Below, piece by piece: positions 21,238 to 32,593 of a DNA stretch of 64,000 nt. Numbering within the stretch: the first letter of the stretch is position 1; every line of letters starts with the position of its first letter. A program made the position numbers and the translations under genes. The notes under the pieces are model-generated. The model did not search any database and had not been told where the DNA came from. It saw only the letters and a list, made by a program, of their open reading frames with translations. The stretch is from Obelidium mucronatum (Eukaryota; Chytridiomycota; Chytridiomycetes; Chytridiales; Chytriomycetaceae): NCBI GenBank assembly GCA_025765595.1, contig JAIVFH010000031.1:248001-312000 (forward strand), read 5' to 3'.

Positions 21238-23796
21238 TCATCCAGGAAGATTGAAAGGATAGAATATATCATCCGGCAACAGAGGAATCAACCTCGGTGG
21301 AGGAGGAACGAATGGTTGAACAATACCAACGCCTCCATTTACACCAACAAAGGAAACAGCAGCCCGAACTCTAAACCGCTGCAACTTGCTTGATAACAAT
21401 CCACCAACTGCTCTGCAATCATTAGGATGTATACACCGGTACGAGAAGGATCCCCACGTTTTGATTATGCGGGCGGCAATAATCACGTTCTGCGGATTCG
21501 ACGATGACCCAAGTTTCGCCGTGATAAACTGAATATCTAATGCTGTAAGCACACTTGAGCAAGTTCCAGGATTTGTAGCTGGTTGAGACTAATTTAACCT
21601 TGAACCGTGAGCCAAAAAAAAAAAAATAATAATGTAACAAAGGAAGGGGCTGACAGAAGTCTTACATTATCTCCAATGTTATCTACAATAATCGGAACCC
21701 ACTCGTTCACATGGACTTGACTGCTATTTCCAAACTTCCCCACCATGTTTATCAAGTCAATTTTCGACTGACCAACAGTACCCCCCGTTAAAGCAGCATA
21801 CGCTTGGTTCCTCACGTTGGCACAGTTTCCAGGGGCCAGGTCGGCATATGTCAGGTACATTGTGCATCCGGTCAATACATCTTCTCCGAACCCGACAGAG
21901 AGCCGTTGGGCATTGGTTGCCGCGCAGCCAAGTATTCCGTTCGACAGTACATCTTGAGGCAACGTGAGAGTACTTGCCTTTGATGGGAAATAAGCAATAG
22001 CCTGAACGGGGACAGTCAATAATGTGCCAAAGAGAATTGGCTTTCCAATAATGTAGCCTGGGTTTCCGGATTTCGGTAATGGTGGTTTACCAGCTCCCTA
22101 TTGTTAGTTTTGGAATTTACTTAATCTTCTTTGTTTTGATGATTTCACTACTTACAGCTGGAACCCAGTGTGTTGAGAAAGTTTGCAAGACTGACCCCGC
22201 TGCCAAAGGCAACATCAAATTCGAAAAGGTTGCAACCACGGATACAGAATCAATTGCAATGAATCCAGATGCCGTGGAATATGTGAATGTATAGTCCAAA
22301 CTCGTCACAAGACGTGAACACATGGCTGAAGTAGAGCTCCAAGACGGGATAATGGTGGTGCAAAGCACAGAAGCACCCGAGACTGGATCAATGCATTGCA
22401 TCGATGAGAGAGACAGTTGGGTTGTTGGACTCTACATTCATTTGGTTATTTTTTTTAAGAGTGTTGGAAAAAAAAACTCAACTGTTTGAAGTTGAAATCC
22501 AGTCAAATAGTATGAAATATCAAAAAAGGTCCCGCTTTTGCATAAATCTGGAGCGGCGCCTGTTGGGATAATCCTGGTGCAGGACGTTTCTTCTGAAACC
22601 AAGAACTCTATGTGAGTGGATGCGATTAGCTTGGCCCACCACGGCAGTATCACGACGGTTGAAGCAAAAATGTATGGATCAAACCCCCAAAGAAATTAAA
22701 AGTGAGCACACCGCCTTCGGCGATTGAAGAAAATACAAACTCGCAGGAAACGCGTCGCTGCATTCGCCGGACGATGTTGGTGCTGGAAGTGGCATCACGC
22801 CAAAGCCTGAAATGTCAGAGTACTTGACAACCAGAAAATCCCCAACCTGACAAAAAAATTAGTGTAAAAGAAGAGGCCATTATCGAAGAGGATCTTAACT
22901 CCATAGCGTTGTGCCATTATTGTTGGGTTCACAGTTCCAGCGGTTGTGGGCAATGAGGAAACAACGTCATAAGATTTTTGAGAGAATAAATAGGGATTCA
23001 TTTGAATTTGAGACGTGAAAAAACTGTCAGTTTGGTACTGAGACCCTGGGTCTGAGTAGAAGAAGCCTTGGATGGGACCTGGCATAACACAAGTTATACA
23101 ACGAAACTTCTTGATCCAATAAGACAACAAATAAAGCCAAACTGTTATTGATCACAACGCAGAGTTGGTTTGAATCAGAGCTCTTATATGAGGCCATGTT
23201 GGTGTTTGAAAGTGGGTTCACCATCGCAAGAAGAGAAGAGCACATTCGAACAACCCCATCCCTTTTAGAATCGGAAGAAACGCATTTGGTATTCATGGCT
23301 TGGTATACAGGCACGCATTCCAAATCGCAGCAGCATCCAATGTCACATGCATCTCTAGTCAAATCGCAGGTACAGTCACCCAGATCTGTCGTTATTTTTC
23401 AGTTGAGTTTTGAAATGAGCGATAGCGCAAAGGAATATCGCAATTCTTAACCTTGTTGGATATTAATATTGGCAGGAAACGCGTCGGATTGTTGGGCCTG
23501 TCAAATAATCAGTTTTCGAATGGGTAGGACATCTGAATTGAATCAGCAAACCAAAGTCCAATTGATTGCGACCGCACCACTAGGCAGCGGTGATGTAACT
23601 GTAAGCGTGGCTGTAAGGTTTGCGGTAGTTGTTGCAGCTGTGAAATCCCATCCCCATAAACATCGCGATGGTTAGTTCAGGCTATGACGCGGTATTCCTC
23701 GGACTCACCGCGTGCAGCTGGCGGCAGTCCGCATGCGACGGCAAGGGCAAGGGCTTGCAGAGAGCGCAACACGTGGCGCCGATGGCGGGTTTCCAT
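21238..23796 (-). CDS. Tectonic-family ciliary transition-zone protein
   Basis: Ten exons on the minus strand: 23796-23709, 23637-23552, 23497-23452, 23385-23143, 23078-22900, 22846-22741, 22607-22483, 22431-22156, 22097-21666, 21588-21238; all phases close, about 643 residues. It starts with a signal peptide (METRHRRHVLRSLQALALAV..), then the tectonic hallmark CTCDLTRDACDIGCCCDLEC in exon 4. It continues with the GVMPLPAP and FLVSEETSCTR cysteine-containing segments and the family signature SGNPGYIIGKPILFGTL in exon 9. Exon 10 has VLTALDIQFITAKLGSSSNPQ. Tectonics are secreted or membrane-associated parts of the MKS/B9 complex that gates the ciliary transition zone. A copy here implies a flagellated life stage. 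No C-terminal membrane helix is evident, so this may be a soluble TCTN1-like form. Intron 6 contains a copy of the GCC-GAA-GGC hairpin repeat. Confidence 0.88.
22711..22723 (-). repeat. Single GCC-GAA-GGC hairpin repeat copy in a tectonic intron
   Basis: On the coding (minus) strand the intron reads CGCCGAAGGCGGTG, a perfect short stem with a GAA loop. On the plus strand it is CCGCCTTCGGCG. It matches the repeat units in RNF10 intron 3. Confidence 0.7.
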
Positions 23797-23865
23797 TCGC
23801 GAAGTTGTTTTTGAACACGTTTATTATTTTAGTTCTATTTTCTATTTTAATAAATATTTTCCTCG
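23797..23865. promoter_or_regulatory. 69-bp bidirectional promoter between tectonic and RNF10
   Basis: Start codons at 23796 (-) and 23866 (+) are separated by only 69 bp. The gap is strongly AT-rich (TATTATTTTAGTTC, TATTTTAATAAATATTTTCC) and lies between two GC-rich first exons. A TAATAAATATTTT stretch could serve as a TATA-like element. The two transcripts probably share this control region. Confidence 0.5.
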
Positions 23866-26800
23866 ATGGCTCCCCCACTGGTTTCTGTGGGCGCAGCCGG
23901 TGGCGCGTCTGTGGCTAGCGCGGCAGCGGCTGGCGCGGGCGCGTCCGGGTTCGGGTTCGGGGCGGGTGCGAGTTCGGGGTCTAGTTCGGGGTCTGGTTCG
24001 GGGTCGGTGTCGCTGGCGGCGTCGGCGGCGGCGGCGTCGCGGTTTGGCGGCGGCGCGAGCAGCAGCAGCAACAACAACAACAGCGCCGCCAGCTACGCCA
24101 ACGCCAACACCAACAACTCCGGCGGCAGCGGCAGAGCCACCGCACACAAGCGCCCGTCGCAGCGCGAAAAGAAGGCGGCCGCGCGACGCGCGAGCTCGAA
24201 CGCCTTGAGGGGAAGCGGCGGCGGCGGCGGCGGCGGCGGCGAAGACATGGACCTGATGATCCAGGTTTGAACAACAGTGACTTGTCCACCAACAAAGACG
24301 TTAGAACACAACACAACAAACCCACAATCAAAGATTGAAAACAGTCTGCTCGACTCGAATCATGCATCGCCTGGATCAGGCCATGCTGCTACCGCCTCAA
24401 ATAAGCGCGGCGAAATCTCATTGACCCATCTGATGAATTTCACCTTCCCGCCCCGGGAGGCGCCAGTGCCATCAACACCCATTCGTAAAAAGAAGAGCTC
24501 GGTTCATATCCCTTTCAATAAGGAAAAGTTTATTAACGCAAAGTAAGTTTATCCTTTCTTGGTGTCTTGTTTTTTTTTCCTTTGCCCGTGCCACCCATTA
24601 CTTACCGAACTTGACCTGAAAACAGCTATCGATTCATTCTCAAACCAGCCGCGTATAAAATGCATCTTCAAAACCCTGATATTCCGCTTCCTTGGTCAAA
24701 TATTTTCCAAGTTATTATTCCGTATCCTGTACACAAGCATCCCACTTGTCCAATTTGCTTGACACCTCCTACTGCGCCACGTGTCACTAGATGTGGTCAT
24801 GTTTTTTGTTATCCATGCATTCTTCGATATCTTGATGCCGGTGGTGGACCAACCATAAATGAGTACGGAACTTGTCCTGTCTGTTTGGAATATGTTTACA
24901 GCAAAGATGTTTGTGCAGTCTCTTTTCTTGGTGTCGAAGAATGGTGTAAAAGTTTCGAAGCTCTCTTGGTTTTGATGAAGCGTGGACTGGTGATTGTCTT
25001 TTTACAATGTCTACCGCCCAAGGCGGACAGTCTCCCGCCGAAGGCGGGCTCCCGCCGAAGGCAGGTTCCTACCGTCGAAGGGGGATGTCTACCGTCGAAG
25101 GGGGATGTTTTCCGCCGAAGGCGGATTATTCTTTTTTTTTTTGACCTGTCGAAATGCCTGCTGCCGAATGCCTACCGCTGAAAGCGGTGTATTCCTTTTT
25201 TCATGTGGCCTGAGGCCGAAGGCCGTGTATTCTTTATCTCCGATCACTTAGTTTAAATTCAACCAACTTTTGCCTTTTTGTCAGCATTCAACAATCGCTC
25301 TTCCAAACACGTCTTGGACTCCGCAACATGATTCACCACCCCCGCACACTTCATTCTATCAGCCATATTCTCGACTCTTGCTTGCTTCCTTGGAGACATA
25401 CACTCATCACCTGAGTCAAGACATAATCTCCCTTCAGAAAGCTATATCGGACCTTCAATCTGAAGAACGGGCCTACCGGGTATCAGGCACAAAACTTTAT
25501 ATGGAACTTGCTGCCCAATCGGCTGCCGAAAAGCGTTTCGTGGAGGTGGCATTGGGGCATGTTCAAAAGGCATTCGAGGCTGCAAAGACAACTCAAAATT
25601 GGGAAATTGCCCCTGATGAGGAGTTGAACTTGGTTCCTGGCTATGTGCCTTCTGCCAACCGACACAAGAAGGGGGGGTAGCAGGAATCGTGGGGCTGGAA
25701 ATCGGAGCGGTACTGGGAGGAGAGAGTCTGTCGATGGTGGAGGCCTGACGGCCGATGAAGACGAGTCTGGAAAACGAAAGAGTGGCGATGCAACAACTCC
25801 GCCAGCCAGCCGTGGCAGAGCAGGCAACGAAAGTCCTGAGCGAACGCCGCGTGCATCTCGCTCGTTGAAACATCAGCAGAACCAACAACAGCAACACCAA
25901 GATAAAGTTAATGCCAGAACTGGTCAACCTTCAGCCGAACATTTTTACTTTTACCAGGCTCAAGATGGGCAACATATGTACTTGCACCCGCTTGATGTTA
26001 AAGTATTGAAGCATGAGTTTGGGGAGTACGATCGCTTTCCAGATTTTATTGCTGGAAAAGTGCTGCATGTCCAGGAGTCCACCATGACTGAAGTTTGTAC
26101 TAATCAAAACTCTTTTGATGGAGTATTAACCATGTTTTCGGCGTATTTTTAGGACCTTCGAAAGAAATGTAGATATTTGAGTCATTTACCCCTTTCATGT
26201 GACGTCAATTTTTGCGAATTGGACTTAAGCAGTGTTGTTTCTCCTCAAACACTTGAGTATTTTGACAGTAAGTTGGACCTATTAAAATGCGGGGCGGATT
26301 GAAATTCTGTCCCATGTTTTAGAGGAACTGAAGCATCGATCTCAAGAACACCTTCGGAGGGAAAATGCAGAAGCAAAAGCAAACTCTAAAGGAAAAGCGG
26401 CGGTTGTTCCAGGAAGTGCTCTTAATTCGTCCCCATCTTCGTCATTATCAGCATCCCCGATTCCAGATTGGGCAAATGCCGGAGTACCGCGCAGGGACGA
26501 TGATGTATCTAGTTCTTGGGAAGATCCGTCGCTGTTTGATGCTCTGTTTCCAGCGGCAGTTCCAACGGTGTCTCATACGACAAGTGGCGCTGTCACAACC
26601 CCCACGTCAACATGGGGAGCCGGCTCTAAACAGCGACCGTCGAGTGTAGTTAGTTTTGCGAGTGTTGCAGTGAAGGGGGGTGCCGGCGGTGGGGCGGTGG
26701 GTAATTTCCGGCGCGGAAGTGGAAGTCGATTTTCAACACTGAAGCAGGACAATAGTAGCGATGATGAAGAAACTCGGGAATATCGGTATGTGGAAGAAGC

Positions 26801-26954
26801 CTGGGCGATTGAGCTTGAGGAGACACTGATGCGTGAATCTGAAGAGACTTTTGGAGGTGACGCTTTGAACACTAGTAGCAACTTGAGCGGCAAGGGTGGC
26901 AAGAAGAAGAAGAAGGTGCTGCTTGTTAGTAACAATGGCCGCCGAGGTTTCTAA
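23866..26954 (+). CDS. RNF10: RNF10/Mag2-type RING E3 ubiquitin ligase (one homopolymer frame break)
   Basis: Exons 23866-24264, 24334-24542, 24626-24989, 25285-26092, 26153-26267, 26323-26954. Exon 1 is GC-rich low complexity (Ala/Gly/Ser/Asn, then poly-Gly). Exon 2 has the SLTHLMNFTFPPRE motif. Exon 3 holds the C3HC4 RING (CPICLTPPTAPRVTRCGHVFCYPCIL.. ..CPVC), preceded by LPWSNIFQVIIP as in RNF10. Exon 4 carries HFYFYQAQDGQHMYLHPLDV. Exons 5-6 carry the RKKCRYLSHLPLSC segment and the C-terminal charged tail. RNF10/Mag2 proteins are ubiquitin ligases acting on stalled 40S ribosomal proteins. In exon 4 a G7 run (25671-25677) puts a stop in frame; eight Gs would restore continuity. Intron 3 (24990-25284) is 295 bp, much longer than its neighbours, and is filled by hairpin repeats. 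Confidence 0.86.
25012..25230 (+). repeat. Degenerate array of GC-rich GAA-loop hairpins inside RNF10 intron 3
   Basis: Seven to eight imperfect units of about 20 bp follow the pattern T-A-CCGCC-GAA-GGCGG-A-T. Clear copies sit at about 25014, 25034, 25050, 25072, 25092 and 25112. More diverged copies lie near 25172-25190 and 25210-25225. Each unit is a self-complementary stem with a GAA (once CAA) loop. Stems differ between copies, but often with compensating changes such as CCCGCC/GGCGGG and CCGCT/AGCGG. Confidence 0.8.
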
Positions 26955-26999
26955 ACTTTTTGTGGTATTGGTTGAATAAACAAAAAGGTGTTGCCAAAA

Positions 27000-29900
27000 A
27001 TGGGAAATCGTGACAGGAACAAGGGCAACAGCCATCAAGGATCAACACCGCACACTCCCGAAACAACACCACAACCACAACCTCCGCCGCCTGATTTTGA
27101 CGAAGTATATGGAATACAAGCGATTGCAGGCCACACGAATGCGAGCGACCCACACATGGTGGCATCTCATGGTGGGTCCTTGGACCTGGAGGCTTCTGTT
27201 CTGTCCAGCGGACCCTTCACGGCCAGTGGAACTCCACGAGGCGGTTTCTTTGGCGCGTCTGAAGCGGGCCCCGATGCAGACGAGGCTGTGGAATCAGACC
27301 ACGATGAAGGGGATGTTGACCTTGGTGAACTGCCCGAGGTGGTTGTAACAGCGGACGACGAGGAAGAAATCAGAGTCGAAGAAGCGGATCTTTTATTGTC
27401 GGGAGAAGGAGCCGAGAACGCGACTGTGAAGGAGTTGCAAGATGTTTGTATTGCGTGCCCACACACTGTTGTCCCCCCCTTCACTAAAAAAAAATTATAA
27501 AACCCTTTTACACGTGCAAACAACAGGCTATTAATGTCTCCAGACCGTTTGGACTCAAATTATGGAAGCCGGCACTCTACAAGAAGGAACGTTCCATCAA
27601 CGCCCTCACCGAGTCTGCAATCCACGAAGACCCCGATGACCCTTCCCAGAAGCCAATATCGCGTTTCTTCCACCCAGGAAATCTCATATGGCTGATTTTT
27701 TTTGGCTGGTGGGTCTCGATTGTGTATCTGGGTGTTGCCATGATTCTTTTCCCTTTTGGAGCGCTTGGGTTTTTGGGGTTACACTCCTTGTCGTTGGCGA
27801 CTGGGTTTTTTGGATACCGACGTATTTCTACGGGTCATATTCGGCGGCAGGTGGAAGTGATGGTCTTTTCGAGGGATGAGAATGCTGTGTTTCGGTTGCT
27901 TGCTGTTGTCTTTTTCGAGATGGAGCGTTGTTTGGAGTATCTGTTGGTAAGACCCGTCATCTTCTCTTTCATTGTTTTGCTGCTTCCTAAACGGTTTCAT
28001 TTGGCGTTAGTTGATGGTCAACTTTAGTTGGTACATGTTTTGGCCGTTTGGAAAGTTCATCATCAAGAAACGTCGCCCAACTCGGCACTTTATTGCAGTA
28101 CCCATCGCTTCTCCTGTACAAATTGTTGGAGATGGGTCATTGGAGTCCACTGGCCTGCTGTCACACTTTGCTACAGGTGGAACTTCATCTACAGCCATGA
28201 ATGTACAAATCCACTCAGACGTGGAATCGGAATTTGATGCAGCCTCCATCATTTGGAATGAAGAAGATACGGATTCTGAAGACAGCGACGCGGATTCAGT
28301 TCATACTTCAGCTTCAGCTGCAGAGGGGCATTCTTCAGATGGAACAGAGGTTCCCCAATGCCGAGTGAGTAGCAGATCAAGAGGAACGCGACCATCAGCA
28401 CCAGTAACTCCTCCTACTCCTTTTACGTTAAAATCGGTTCTCGAAATCGCTAAGGATGTTTGGGGAAAGATTCGGGAGTCTGGGCCTGCCGGTTTCTTTT
28501 TCAGATTGTTGGCGTTTCTTGTTTTAGGACCTGTTCACTTGGTTGTCTGTGTTATTTGTTACTTGGGTGTGTTTAGTTTGCCCATGGCGAGGTTGAGTTA
28601 TGCAGTGTTCAGTCGTCTGACGAAACGGAGACCGTTGGCTGTGCGTGCGTGTTGGGGGGAGAGTCGGAAGGCGTTTGGACTCACTGGACGTGGGGAGAAC
28701 GCGACTGTTTCTACGAATAAGGAGTTTAAGATTATTCTGTGTACGAATCATGCTTTTGGATCAAGATATTACAAGGTAAAATTCGATATTTGCTGTTTCG
28801 GGTTTTAATACTCATCACAAAAAATGCAAGTTTACCATTGATGGTATCAACATAATTATCCTGAATTTGAACGCGGTTGTTGTGTTTACGCTGGTTAATT
28901 TCTACTTTATTGGACCCATGACGGATCATTCTGGCATTGGTTCATACGGTGTAACTTTCTTGAGTGCATTGCTTTCAGTGATTCCTTTGGCGTATATGAT
29001 TGGAATGGCGGTTTCTTCCATTACTGCACAGACGGGGTCTCTTGCCCTTGGAGCTGTTGTAAATGCCACATTTGGTTCCATTGTTGAAATTCTTCTCTAC
29101 TGCCTTGCGTTGATGCAAGGAAAAACAAAGATGGTGGAAGGTTCAATTATTGGAAGTTTTATGGCGGGTTTATTGGCCCTTCCTGGTGTGAGTATGTTTT
29201 TTGGTGGGCTGATGCGAAAGGAGCAGAAGTTTAATGCAAAAGCGGCTGGGGTTACGAGTACTTTGCTGATTATGGCGATTCTGGGAGCTTTTGGGCCAAC
29301 GTTTTTTCAAGGAGTGTATGGTACTTTTGAGTTGCAGTGTGTGGATTGTCCGACTGGTTCTGGTGGAGGTGGGTTTTTTTGTTTTGTTTTTTTTAAATGA
29401 TGTTGACATTCTTGGTTCAGATTTCCCAAGAAATCCATTGAACTGTCGGCAATGTAGAAACCATCAACCACATCCTACAGAGGATCCAATATACATCGGA
29501 CACACTCGGCCTTTAATGTATATCTGCGCCACTGTCTTGATTTTGATGTATGCGATCGGGTTATTGTTTACACTTCGAACCCATTCCAAGAATATTTATC
29601 CCACGGAGCCCAAAAAGAAACGAGTAAGTTGATTGAGCTGGGGGATGTGTCCGATTATACTGATCTTTCTGTATTTTAGCAATTCCGATTTAGTAGTGTT
29701 TATGGTCTACGCAGTGAGCGGCTGGGTCCCAGCGCTGTTCCTATCACACCACTTGGTGCATCAGTCATGTCTTTGACCCTTCCTTCCCCTGCCTTACATC
29801 CACATCCTGGACTTGGAACACTTCCAACCAACCAAACGAACCGACCCCGAATGCCATCCGCCCCAAAATCTCCCCGCGAATCTTCACGCCATAATTACAC

Positions 29901-31309
29901 GCGACCCGCTAATTCTGGACTGGGGCTTTCGCATATCTCGCCCCTCATCCAGCCGGCCCCAAGCAGCCCTGCGTCTTATGGAAGCAATCAACAAGTCATC
30001 ACCACCAAAATAAATTCCAAGAAATCGAATCGAGGATCAAGGAATATGGCGGCTCAATTCAGCAGCAACAACAACAACAACAGCAGCAGCGTTGTTATTG
30101 ATTCATGGGGGCAACAAGCCAATGTTTCAACAGGCGTAGGACCGGTTGGTGCGGTAAGCGCGCGGGCACAGAATCGCTATAGTAGTACGAGTAATGACTT
30201 TGCATCAACCGATGACGACGCAACATCTGACAGTGATGATGAGAGTGTTGGAAATATGATGGAAAGTATGATGAGCACGACTTCGAAAGCATCAGCGGGT
30301 GGTGGAGGAGCCGGTTTAAGAGATCGAAAAGGAAAAGGAAAGGTGGTTGGCATTCTTAGCAACTCTGGGGGTGGTGGCGGTGGTTCTGGAGCTGTAAGGC
30401 ATGTCTCAGGGATCTCAACGGGTGAAGGATCTGTTCACGATGGAGCACAGGCAGTAGGTAGAAATTCCAGTGAAAACAAGAAGGGCGGGCATCACGGAAG
30501 TGGTGATGCCGGAGGTCACGGTGGGCACGATCATCCTAATTGGTCTGCCAAGAAAAGTACAGCGGTGTTGCTATTGGCAACTTTGTTTTTCAGCTTAATT
30601 GCGGAAGTGTTGATCGATTGTGTGGATAATGTTATTGATACTGAGGGAGGTGGGCACGATGGAAAGTGGGTTGTTGATGAGAAAATCTTAGGATTAACAT
30701 TGTTTGCTCTTGTTCCAACTGTGACGGAATTTTGTAAGTATTTTGAAATCTGGGAAACTAAAACAATTAATGCTGAATCTTTTCAGATAACGCAATCGCA
30801 TTTGCTCGTCAAGGGAACATTGCATTGTCCCTTGAAATTGGGTCGGCATATACTATTCAGGTGGCTCTCCTTCAAATTCCGACTTTGGTCGCGTTTTCAA
30901 CTTTTTGGCGTAAATATGGAAGCCCGATGCCTTCGCCTCACGACGCTAATGCTTCGAGTTTCGGCTTTGACGCCAAAGTACCTTTTCGATATTTTTGGCG
31001 TGTGTATGAAGCTTATGCAACTGGACCGAATCAATACGTTCTTTTAGACTTGCCAAAAAATAAGGTTTGTGTTGAGGAAAGCAACTTAACCTGATTTTTT
31101 TGGTTAACAATTTGTTTCTTAAGGATACCTTTACACTTGTGTTCCCTCGATGGGATGTTATCTCTGTCCTGTTTGGTGTGTTCACGGTCACATATCTCTA
31201 CATTGAAGGCAAGAGTAACTACTTCAAGGGAGCAATGCTGTTGTTAGCCTATGGAGTTCTCATGACGGCATTTGGGTATGCGCCGCCCGAATTGAGTATG
31301 GATTCTTGA
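27000..31309 (+). CDS. Vnx1/CAX-family vacuolar cation/H+ exchanger
   Basis: Eight exons: 27000-27443, 27527-27946, 28011-28775, 28831-29368, 29421-29623, 29680-30733, 30787-31064, 31124-31309; phases close, about 1,295 residues. The long acidic N-terminus leads to INVSRPFGLKLWKPALYKKERSI, the Vnx1-type entry segment, then hydrophobic helices. The first Ca/cation exchanger repeat contains LGAVVNATFGSIVEILLY; the second contains NAIAFARQGNIALSLEIGSAYTIQVALLQIP, with the conserved acidic residues retained. A very long Ser/Gly/Asp-rich loop (exon 6) separates the two halves, as in Vnx1, which exchanges Na+/K+ for protons at the vacuole. Substrate choice (Ca2+ versus monovalent) cannot be decided from sequence, so no symbol is given. 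DFPRNPLNCRQCRNHQ in exon 5 adds a small Cys/His loop. Confidence 0.85.
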
Positions 31310-31443
31310 CGTGCTTTTTGCTTTCGATACTTGTTGCTTCATGCTTTTTTGCTTCGTTTATCTTTCGATGCATATTCAAATTTCATAGCATTTCATTGCA
31401 CATCATTTCTGATCAGTTTTGAAAACTATTGTGATTCTTCAAC

Positions 31444-32283
31444 ATGAATCCTGACATACAAGGATGGCCGGAAAGCTATTTGGAAGATATGAATCTTCAT
31501 GTCCGCCACGCTTCCGAGAAAAGCGAGGTCTTTCCAAGCGACTTCTCTAACTCTTCCGCAATGGACAATGAGTTGATGAAGGGATACCAGGCTGCAGTGA
31601 GAGCGGTTGTGTCGGGCAGAATCTCCCCAGAAACAGAAAATCCCTCCAATCCAGTACCCTTAAACCGATCTAGGTTTGTGGGGGCACTTGCGCGATTATG
31701 TCGGCATTGGCGACGTGGTCCGTTGACGAAGATAATGTACAAGTCTGTGGTCGAAATGATTTGGGACTTCTTCAAGACCACTCACCCAAAGTCGGCTATG
31801 CTAACTGGCGGCCTACTGGCGCTGAACTATAAAGAAGACTGGAAAAGTGGTTCTACATTCAAGGTGGACTATGCGATTGTGGATAAGGACAGCGGCAAGA
31901 TGTGTATGGTGTTTATGTGCCTCGAAGCAACAGAAGGAGGTGAAAGACAGGTGGAGGATATGAAGCGCAAGATGGTGCTTGCCTTGTTGGCTGCTTCTCG
32001 CTATAATAGTCGAAAGGAGGTTTCCGAAACTGTATATGGAGTGCTTTTGTTGGGGCCGGAATACATTGTCTACGAATGCAAACTCAATGAAGTAGTTGTG
32101 AGGAGTATTTTGGAGAATGCAGAAACGCCAGACGGAACACCAGCAGTGATCACTGCTGTTGACTCAATACCAGAAGAAAAGAGAACAAATTTTGAGATAC
32201 GCTCATCGTTGTTTATCATTTGGGAGGAACCATGGTTGGACTTGATTTCTATGGCTGTCGTGATGGCAGGAAGATGTGATTGA
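31444..32283 (+). CDS. Uncharacterised single-exon protein of 279 residues
   Basis: It is intronless from ATG 31444 to TGA, unlike most neighbours. The family is not recognised. The middle (FKVDYAIVDKDSGKMCMVFMCLEAT, about residues 138-162) has the D...x-hydrophobic-E spacing of a degenerate restriction-endonuclease-like fold, but the usual Lys is not seen, so this is a weak guess. It is flanked by transcription units on both strands and is not part of an obvious cluster. Confidence 0.55.
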   Translation: MNPDIQGWPESYLEDMNLHVRHASEKSEVFPSDFSNSSAMDNELMKGYQAAVRAVVSGRISPETENPSNPVPLNRSRFVGALARLCRHWRRGPLTKIMYKSVVEMIWDFFKTTHPKSAMLTGGLLALNYKEDWKSGSTFKVDYAIVDKDSGKMCMVFMCLEATEGGERQVEDMKRKMVLALLAASRYNSRKEVSETVYGVLLLGPEYIVYECKLNEVVVRSILENAETPDGTPAVITAVDSIPEEKRTNFEIRSSLFIIWEEPWLDLISMAVVMAGRCD

Positions 32284-32593
32284 TACAATGAAACTGTGAT
32301 ACACTGCTCCTTTTCAATTCAATTGGATACTTGACACATGTTTTGAGGCATCACTGAGTTTTTTATTTTCAATGCATCTTCAATACCATTGCACTTCGAT
32401 TTAATTGGGGTTGTTAAGTAGTTGACTTTCTGATGCTTTGTGTTGCATTTTGATTTTGCTGATAGATTCTAAGAGCGTTCTTTCGCTCCATGGCAAGTAG
32501 CCGTTTGGCAATCTGTATCCAAGTATCACTTTGTGATCTAGGAAACAGTGCATTCTTTTTAGCATCCCACACATATCTGTGCAATTAGAATAA
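32284..32593. other. Convergent intergenic region, nothing recognised
   Basis: About 310 bp lie between the stop codons of the unknown gene (+) and the AXDND1 homologue (-). They are AT-rich, with only short, motif-free frames, and are presumably overlapping 3' untranslated sequence. Confidence 0.6.

Noticed and set aside
24990..25181. Coding continuation of RNF10 into the hairpin repeats
   Set aside because: The frame stays open, but a phase-correct donor at 24990 and acceptor at 25284 join the conserved LMKRGL and HSTIALP.. segments. The repeat-derived peptide has no counterpart in the family.
25012..25230. CRISPR-like array
   Set aside because: Units are palindromic and contiguous with no constant-length unique spacers, they lie in a spliced intron of a eukaryotic gene, and no cas genes are present.
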